Made by a program: the position numbers and the translations under genes
Source: Incurvaria masculella
Taxonomy: Eukaryota > Arthropoda > Insecta > Lepidoptera > Incurvariidae
NCBI GenBank assembly: GCA_946894095.1
Contig: OX335657.1
Span: 16,430,001-16,494,000, forward strand
Reading direction: 5' to 3'
DNA: 64,000 bases
Shown here: positions 11,701 through 21,704 of the stretch, piece after piece
Layout: each line of letters begins with the position of its first letter
How positions within the stretch are numbered: the first letter of the stretch is position 1
Notes under the pieces: generated by a model
The model's input: the letters and a program-made list of their open reading frames with translations, nothing else
The model's database searches: none
What the model was told of the DNA's origin: nothing

Positions 11701-14700
11701 GTGCAACCGGGGCTTAGTCTAATTTTACATAAGTGTTTATCAATTTTTTTAACAAAAACATAGTTATAATACTAAATTAACATAAATTTACAAAAATTTA
11801 CAATTCATGCGGTATGCAACAGTTCATGATAAATATCATTGTACTTGCAAATTAAGACTATCCTCACCAACTAACATGTTGCCCATTCGAGCAGGCCAGT
11901 CCCCACAAACAGCACCCGTTCACGAGCATCGCTCCGGGCACAGCCATCACCTCTCTCGACCATATTTTAGGGAAAGAGATAACCCGAACCAAGCGTCACC
12001 GTAAGCAAGGACCTTAAAGCGATGCACTGCTCCAGTGGCAACAGAACACTGTGAAACTGTCATACGGATTGACTTACCATTCGCCACATTTCAGGCCGAT
12101 CGCTCGCAAGCATGGACAGCCTGAGCTGCGAGCGCGGAATCAGTTTCGACACCAAGTCGTCCAGCTTCGAGCTCGGCTCCAGCATGGACCTGCTGACCCG
12201 CGACGGCGGGGACGGATACTCGCGTCGCCTCTCCGCGCACCGCCACTCCGTGCTCGCCGAGACGGACATATCCAAGTGTGGCATATCCGAGGAGGAGCTG
12301 TCGGGGGCCAACCTGAACGCCAGGAGGAACACTTGCCCTAACCCGTTCCAGTACAGGTGAGTCGAGACCGTGGCCAACACTGAGCCATCAGCTTCTAGTG
12401 CTTCTCCAATTGTTTTTATTTTTATTTTTTATGAATCGAACAGAAATTATATTTCAGAAATTATACATTTCTTGCCACAATATTGTTTTGTTCTGTGCTC
12501 CAGATAAACATATATTTTTCAGGTAAATAAGGATGTGACCCACCAAGTCTTTGTCGATTGTATTGTTATTTACTATGTATTCTTCAATATTTGAAAGTAA
12601 AAGTTGAAAGAAATTTTTTTTACATCTAAATTAAAGTAAAACACGAAATGTGAGTATATTTTTTATGTTAAGCGTAGAATATTGTCTACGTCAGGCCCTC
12701 ATAAGGGTTGCCCGGCATCGCCCATGGGCTTTCGAACTTTCATGGGGGCAGCGAAAACCATGCCAGCCGGCGGGGTACTCATTCACACTATGTTTGAAGG
12801 ACCCTAGCTTACACTTTGGGGGGAAAACCTCAGCAGGGCGAACATTCCAGTCTACCAACCCTATGGATAAATTCGAAAAAGAGGATAGGTTGGTTCTTAT
12901 TTTTAGAATGTCGTCAGTTCCTCTCCATTAGCTGAACAGGCTAATGATAAAATATCACAAATCCGAGTGCAGGGTGCTGCCTGTGGATGATGAATAAACA
13001 TCAAACAATAAACTGTCTGTGCGTGTCGAGTCATTCCGAGTGCATGGGCAGGCCGCTGGCGGCGCGGCCGGCGCGGGCGGCGGGCCCGTTCAAGGCGCGC
13101 GCGCGTCCCGTGCTGCGCGAGCACGCCGGCGCGCGACGCGAGAGCGGCGCGCAGACCGACGTGAGCGCGCTGCCGCCCCGCTGGAGCTCCGACGGCTACC
13201 TCGCGAACAAGGTGGGCGTGTCATTACTCGTATTTTGCCCCAGCGTCTTCTAAAAAAATATAGGTCCGGAGGGTTGACCACCTCATTTCGCTAAGAGATA
13301 ATGTTATGCAGGTGGGGTGTAGATAGAGCCGAAAATACCACAAGTTAACAATTTCTGTTGTTATTTAAAGAATTTAATAAAAAAAACTCACAAATAAACC
13401 ATACTCCACGTCGATTTCAAACACCAACTCACACGCACTCGTTGAACTGTTTCACTGGAAGAACTAGTTCAATCGTATCGTTCAAAGGCTTGCTCGGTAT
13501 CGTTTGCTTTACTTCCCAAAAACCTCAGCGCTCTGGGCGCCATTTATATCGCTGGAGCTGCTTTCTAAAACACTCCACCGAATTATAGGCATAGGGGTGC
13601 TCTGGAAGTTGTTCTCATTTAGGTCGGGCGAGCAGTTTTTATTTACAGATATAGGATTGTGTAAACCATCTTGCGCATGTAAGAAGGTAATTAGCGCCAT
13701 GTGTTGATCAAACGCATGAAACTTCGTACTCCTTCACAGATGGCGCGCTCGTAACAATATTTTCAAGCACACATAATGCGTAGCGAGCCTATTGCTGTAA
13801 CATCTAGCTATTAAAAATTCCTTGATAGCCTAACACCAACAAAGTGGTAGGTTTACTCTTGATGTTATACGATATACGATATTCCATTCGTGTTACATAA
13901 ATTATACACTCATCCAATTCTAAATTAGAAAGAGAGTGATACAGCCAATACGAAATAAAATTACGATCAAGCCAAATCAGATGAGCGGCTCGTAGCCCAG
14001 TGGCGCGGGGACTGGCCTAGCGTACCAGAGGCCTGGGTTCAATTCCAACTCGCACCACTGTCTTTCTCTTTCCGATTTCGACAAGTGCATTTCGTCACGA
14101 ATGCGAGCTGCTCCATGGTTCGGAATCCATGTAAAACTGTAGGTCCCCTTCCCCTACTAGGTGGTAGGGTTTAAGCCTGCCCGGGTTGGTACCATCACAT
14201 TGGATGAAAAGGTGGTCGAAGCGGCATTGAAAAATTGTCTGTGTTTTCCACCCAGTCCAATGTAGCCGTGCTCATAAAGGGAAGGTCCTGGCATGGCACC
14301 TAATTCCTTCGGGAATGTGGTGTATTGGGCTAATATTATAACGGTAGTTGTGTGGTATTAGCCATCCATGTCAGGTCCAACCAAAACACTTTCTAAAAGG
14401 CTGACAAGTTGTTACACCTTCGAATGTTGCTTGTGATCAATCAAACTTATTTCGGTTCATTGCAAAGATCCATAATAAAGCTTGTATATCCTCTTGAGCA
14501 GCGTCCGTGCGTTCCGCCGGCGACGCTCCCGGGGCGGACGCCGGCGCCGCGCCGCCGCCCCGCGCCCCTCGCGCCCCGCGCCCCCGCCGCGCCGCGCACC
14601 GGGGAGGCGCGCCGCGTTCTGCTCAGCGACATCGGTGAGCACCCACTGCTTTCCAGTTAATACAATACCAATATTCAAACAGGCAGTACTCATACCTAAG

Positions 14701-17700
14701 ATGAAGCCAGCGGTACTCGCCGGGCTCATGAAAGGCACCAGTAGACACCGTCGCATCGTAGGGAAACCAGGAAATTTAACAGAGTATTTCCTGATCCACT
14801 ATCTCAGTAATAATGACTTTAAGAAGCAAGTTGCAGCAACTCTTTTATCATAATCCTTTTTAATTTTGTATATTTGTTTGTATAATAGTTGATTTTCTTT
14901 ATTTTCTTTTTTATTAATTTAGTTTTTATTGTGCCATTTAAATTAATGATTCCGCCATGTATGTCATGCTTTATCCGTGCAAAATTTTTGAAACTTGCAA
15001 CCTCAGTTATATTTTGTGTTATTATTAATTTACATCATATTTTATGATTAGCCCGATGATATATTTGTTTTTCTTTCTGAAATAATAAGCCCTGTTAATG
15101 TTTTATATTATATGTGAAATGCGGTGCTGGGTACATATCTAGTTAATTAGTACACAGTTTAATACTGTCTTTTGTATGTTAATCATGTGTGTACCTGTAT
15201 GATTTTCAAAATAAATAAATAAACCTTACCTAATCTGGTACAAATCGTCGAAAAGCTTGCTTAACTTAGGGCAGATTTTTCAATAGTCAAATAAACAGCC
15301 AGATAGCTATTCGACGGATATATTTACGCTTCTGCTTGTCATTGCGAAGAAATAAGTCAAAATGTTTATTAGTAAAATTAAAGTCAGATAATTGTGATAG
15401 GAGACATAATTCTCCGGCAATGACTATTCGTCTTTTGACATACGTGAATTTGTACTATCAGCCCGATAAGTATTATCTGAGGATTGAAAAATTGGCCCTT
15501 AAGGATGTTCTGACCCATACAATGTTTTTTTTTACACAGAACGCAAAAAGTATTGCACTTTAAGGTGGCCCAGCCCGCACATCTCCCCATACAAAAGGGG
15601 AAAGAAGATCACGCCCATATTTCTTGTCAAAGATTCAAAATGTTGCTCCAAATAGCTTTATTTGATCGAACTAAATGTCTGATGACCATTGGCATTGTAA
15701 AATTGTGTTTGGTTTCTAAGTTATAAGGTCCGAAAGTTCGAATTTTTCGCGCGTTTTATACAATAACTTTGGAGGTGGATTACGCAATGATAAAGTAAGA
15801 ACATCTTAAAAAGATTAGTCATCAGACTAATTCAAGATTTATAATCTATTTGGTTTTTGTTAGATTTTTGACTACAGCGGTCGTGGTTTACTTTTAGCTA
15901 TAAGTGGTTTTGAAATTAAAATTTTCGTAAATCTTACCTAATCATAAACTATGCACATTGTCTTTTTTGTGGACATGTTGCATCTTCCTCATCACGGAGC
16001 CTGTCCTACTCTTTGAAACAGAGAAGGTCCCAGAGCGCAATAGCACGGTATTGTACCGTGCCCGCAAATGGGTTAGGCCCGCCGGGTTGGGCCACCTTAA
16101 GGCACGAATTCGTCAAAAAGATTAAATATAGCCATAGTAGTTGCAGCGAAAACATATTCACAATTTCAGGTTTAATGGTTTCGTTGTAATTGCCGATTAG
16201 AAGTTTTACACCGTTAGATGGCGCTGTTAAATAAAAATCGTATTTAAATAAATTGTAACAAAACCAATAATCCTGAAATTGTGAAATTGTTTTCGCTGCA
16301 AGTAATATGACTATATTAAACTTTTATTATTAATTCGTGGCTTAAAGTACAATACTTCTTGCGCTATGTGTGCAAACAACTTTATATGGGTCGGAACAGC
16401 CTTAATCTGTCAAAGCCCGCAGGGGAAGCAAAGACTTGAAAAAACTACTGAAAACTGTCACAGTGTCTGTAGGCTGGAAAGGACGCTTACCTATAAACTA
16501 AAATAAACAACCTATGTTTGGCTCCTAGCCTACGGGTTAACTCGTGTGATCTCTTGTCAAAGACAGCAGTTTCTGTCCAATCTCTTTCTTTCTCATCCGT
16601 CCCAAAAAAGTAGAAATGAGTCAAGGCATCAAAGAATGAACTTTTCTCATCCGTGCCAAAAAAGTAGAAAGCAGCAAATTAGAAGGCATTAAAGAATGAA
16701 CTATATATGTCTGTCAAATGCTTGTAATGCCTAGCCCAATTCGTAGAGTGTAATTATCCGTGGCCGCAGGTTTCACGTCGATGGTGCCGGAGCTGTCGCG
16801 GTCCGCGGACCCGGTGTGGGCGGAGGGCGCGGCGTGCGGCGCGTGCGGCTCCACGCTGCGCTCGCCCGCCGCCTCGCCCACGCGTCTCTCCGCCGGTAAC
16901 ACCAGCCGGTGAGTCTTTGAGGCCCTGGTATTAGCCAAATCGCAAAGTTAGACGAGGCACCCCAAGTTAACTAAGTCTGACGATTAGAAGTGTCATTCTT
17001 ACAATATATGATTCCTTAATGTTTTGAAAACTTACGGTTTTCCGGTGTGCAATGCCGTGCTTGGCCGACATGTTTCGCCTCCCACGACGGAAGCATCGTC
17101 AGGGCGAAACATGTCGGCCAAGCACGGCATTGCACACCGGAAAACCGTAAGTTTTCAAAACATAATGTACAGCGACGGTGTAAATCTAAGAACATATTTG
17201 ATTCCTTGTCTAGGGATCCACCTATTTTCATTAATGTATGTTTCCTTTTTCTATACAAAATACATTGGGGAAACGGTGTGTATGATATTGGGGCTTCATA
17301 TAGCCGCAGGTGCCCAGATCTGCCTCAATTCATGCCGAGATCATAATTATTGTTTTGGTACATGCAGATACCTGACCCGAAGCGTGGCGCGGTCACCTCG
17401 ACGCAGCAGCGACCGCGGGTATGACTTCTCCTGCGGCTACGTACCGGCTCTCGCCGCCGCCACACCGAGAGGTATTCGCAATCTTTTAGTCCTGCTTAAA
17501 GTACGTCACTTATTTCTGCAAATGTGATATGTATGTTGAATCGACTGTGAAGCAAGGACACATTAATGAATGAAATAGCCCAGCAAAAGAAACTTCTTTA
17601 TATATGTGAATACTGCTGCAAGGCTGGATCCGAACCAGCATAACATACAATTCGCGGGTATTGCGTTTACCTTTTCTTTAATTAGCTAAGCGAATTCCTT

Positions 17701-18837
17701 ATTTACAGAACTCGACGTGAATTACTAATACTTTTGCTGTTTTCTTACCCATGACTTGACATTCCCGAGCGACTACATAGGGGCCATGCCAGGAAGCTAC
17801 CTTAATTTGAGCAGCACTGCATTTAAATAGACTGGAAACCTAGTGCGATTTTCACTACAGCATCGTGACATTAACATGTTACTTGATAGTGAAATTAAAG
17901 TTAAACTGGATCCAAGGTTAGACTATCTTAAGGCTAAGAGGCTGCTGATTACGTGAGTCAATACTTAGTTAAGTGGAATCATTTCAGTGAGTTGGGGACA
18001 ATGTTAGTACCACGGTATGGATCCGGCACTGTGACGAGATTAAGGAGAATCGAGTTACTGGAGGCTTGGAATACCATAGATTGGGAACACTGGGTTGGGT
18101 TATGGAAGGTTCGGATTACTGATCGTTTGGATTACTGAGTGTTCGGATAAATAAGTGGTCGCTTCCGATTTCTAAAATAACACATTTTTTGGATTACTGA
18201 GGTTTCGCATAACTGAGATTACGGATTATTGAACGTTCGGATTTCTGAGCGTTCGAATTAATAAGGTTTCCGTTCGGATGTCTAAAATGACACATTTTTC
18301 GAATTGCTGACGTAGAGTACTGAGGTTTCGGATAACTGAGAGTTCGGATTACTGATCTTTTGGATTACTGAGCGTATGGATAAATAAGGGTTCGGTTCTG
18401 ATTTCTAAAATGACATATTTTTCGAAATTCTGAGGTGACTTATTTATTTATTTATATATATAGGAAACTTAACAGCTTATTACACGTGCAAATGCCTTCT
18501 TATCTTTAAAATAATATTAGCCAATAATAAATTTTCTCTTTTAACTACATGTCAGTCAGTCAGCGTGTTTGCGTCCACTGCTGGACATACGCCTCTCCAA
18601 TTTTTCTCCAGTCCTGCCGGCCCTCAGCGGTACGGAACCACTGCTTTCCGCCGAAGCACTTGATGTCGTCGTCCCACCTGGCGGGTGGTCTTCCCACACT
18701 TCGTTTTCCTGTCCACGGCCGCCAGTGTAGGACACGGTTACTCCAACGGTCGTCATCTCTTCGGCTGACATGACCAGCCCACTGCCACTTGAGCTTAGCC
18801 ACCCGGTGTCCATGTAACTACATGATTGAACTTAATC

Positions 18838-18878
<41 letters not shown>

Positions 18879-21671
18879 CTAATGCTAATGTGCGTACGTA
18901 AAGACAGGATTTTCTCTATCTCCACTAACTCCAATCAACTTTCCGTTGGGGTGGTAAATACCTCTTGGTCTTCCGGTGGGAGTAAGGGAGTTTGGTCGCG
19001 GTGGGTGGAAGTGGGTGATTGTGGGTGGTGAAAATGTAGAAAAATATATATCTGCCCTTTTCTAACTTATGAGAACTTCCGGAAATGATATAAAAAACAC
19101 TTAATTGTGTGCAACTGTTATAGTCGATCTGGAATGTTCTAGAAAGTTCTAAAAAATTCTGGATGATCTAGAAAGTTCTAAAACTTTCTGGAATAATCTA
19201 GATAGCTCTAAATTGTGTACAACTGTTGTAGTCGATCTGGAATGTTCTAAAAAGTTCTAAAAATTTCCGGAATGATCTAGAAATTTCTAAAATGTGTAAA
19301 ACTCCTGTAATCGGTCTAGAAGATCCAGATCGAAGTGATCTATATCTGAATGTTCTAGAGTGTTCTGGTACTAGACATTTCGATATCCGATGGTATATAA
19401 ACCGAAACTCAGCGACTTTTCGTCAGTTAAATCGTATTTACAGTCGAGAGAAGGTTAATCGGAGTTAAGAGTGAACAGTGGTCAAATGAATTGAAGGGAG
19501 TTTGACAAGTGCAAAAGAACCAACTATTTGAATGTTCTAGAGTGTTCTGGTACTAGAAATTTCGATATCCGATGGTATATAAACCGAAACTCAGCGACTT
19601 TTCGTCAGTTAAATCGTATTTACTTTTTATTCAGGAAATAATTCAGACCGAAATCAATCCATCACGACATTGACCCGAGCGGAGCCGGGTACCGCAGCTA
19701 GTATAATATATAATATAACTGAGAGTTCGGATTACTGATCGTTCGGATTAATGAGGGTTCAGTTCTGATTTCTAAAATGACAATGTTTTTGGATTTCTGA
19801 AGATTTATTTATTTATTAAGAAGATTCAGAGTACTTTGGATAAACGACAGTTCAGATTACTGAGGTAATGTTTTGAAAACTTACGGTTTTCCGGTGTGCA
19901 ATGCCGTGCTTGGCAAGCACCGTAAGTTTTTAAAACATTAGGTACAGCGACGGTGTAAATCTAAGAACATGTGTCAGATTACTGAGGGCTTTGATTTCTG
20001 ACCATTGAGACTGCGGACACTAACCCTGCCCGCCGGTGCAGAGCTGCGCGGCGCGTGGCGCAGCTCGCTGCCGGACGTGCGCGGCGGCGGCAGCGGGGCG
20101 GCGGCGGGCGCGCTTGGCCGCACCGACACCGACGACCTGCTCGACGAGGCCGACGCGTTCCTCCGGCGCTCCATCGACAACCTCCGCCCGGACAATCATA
20201 GCGAAGGTACTACGCGAGGATTCCGAAGCGGTTCCCCTGTGATTTTGCCGTTAGGGCTCTACAAATCAGTGAAGGAAATAATTTTCAAGGATATAACATA
20301 GATAAAGCGGCTCGTAGCCTAGTGGCGCGGGGACTGGCCTAGCGCACCAGAGGCGTGGATTCAATTCCGATGTGCACCACTGTCTTTCTCTTTCCGAATT
20401 CGATAAGTGCATTTCGTCACGAATGCGAGCTGCTCCATGGTTCGGAATCCATGTAAAACTGTAGGTCCCCTTCCCCTACTAGGTGGTAGGGTTTAAGCCC
20501 ACCCGGGTTGGTACCATCGCATTGGATGGTCGAAGCGGCAATGAAAAATTGTCCGTGTTTTCCATCCAGTTCAATGTAGCCGTGCTCATAAAGGGAAGGT
20601 CCTGGCATGGCACCTAATTCCTTCGGGAATGTGGTGTATTGGGCTAATATCATAACGGTAGTTGTGTGGTATTAGCCATCCATGTCAGGTCGCATAAAAA
20701 AAATTAAGTGACATAGTATTCAATTTATGGATGTACCTAGTCGTATTGACTTCCTCTATGGTGGTTCATGTTACTATATTCCCACTAACGAAATGCTACC
20801 TAAGAGCCAAGGAAGGTGATATTCCATCTAAGTCAGGCCGCACACCGAAGCAGCAAACAGCATGCACGCACCCTGCAAATGTTGCAAGATGCATTTAATG
20901 AAATCATACATTTGGTCACTCACACGCACAACGTGGTAACTTATGCGGCGAGACAGTTTGCAAGAACAATCGTGTTGGTTTTTTGCCGCGCGACACAGGA
21001 GACGAACATGCAAAATGAGAGACGATTTCCAGTTTGTATAGGTCTTATTTACGAATTTGAAATGATTCCTCCACTTTATGGCCACTGCATTCAAAATTAC
21101 AGTAAAAATTATGTTATTTTTTATTTATTTGATGAACGAGCAGCCTAAGCTGATGTGTTCATGTCTGGGTTCACTGGTGCTTTGTTATTACGGTTACTTT
21201 AGTTTAGTGTTTGTCAAGCCTGTTTTTAAAATAATTGTTTTTCTATTGAAGAGGTTCTGCAGTTCTGGACAGTCGTAATAGTCATTGAGAATCTTGTATG
21301 TTTCTATGAGGTCGCCCCTTTCTCTTCGTTGTTCCAAGGTTGTCAGCTTGAGCACTTTTAGTCTTTCCTCGTATGGTTTCTTCTTCAGTACTTTTGGTAT
21401 CTTGGTCTAATATACATTTCTATCATTTTTTTATTTTGCCTAATCTTTGATCATCAATCGATCAAATTGTGACATGACTAAGGCTGAGATAAATAGTCGT
21501 AACAAAAACTAAGACTAACGGAAAGTAGTACTTTGTGACGTCACTTTGACACATTTTGTATGGACGAAATCTCAAAGCAATGCCAATGGACGTCTCAAAG
21601 TACTACTTTGCATTAGCATTAGTTTCAGTGATGACTATTTATCTCAGCCTTAGTGTAGTTTGACTACGAGA

Positions 21672-21704
<33 letters not shown>

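Larger units (their letters stand above)
18885..19702 (+). mobile_element. Helitron-like non-autonomous insert carrying heat-shock-type promoters
   Basis: The 3' end, ACCCGAGCGGAGCCGGGT then ACCGCAGCTAG|T, has a hairpin (ACCCG/CGGGT) about 8 bp before a CTAG end next to host T, which matches Helitron 3' termini. No Rep/helicase frame is present. The 5' TC end could not be fixed, so the start is approximate. The interior is dominated by heat-shock elements and two TATA/initiator units. Confidence 0.6.

Noticed and set aside
17016..17527. Overlapping frames on both strands around 17.0-17.5 kb
   Set aside because: They are mirror images produced by the hairpin element; only 17368-17471 has exon signals and correct phase.
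20005..20301. 98-codon frame spanning exon 10
   Set aside because: Its upstream and downstream parts lie outside the AG...GT boundaries; only 20042-20206 is phase-consistent.
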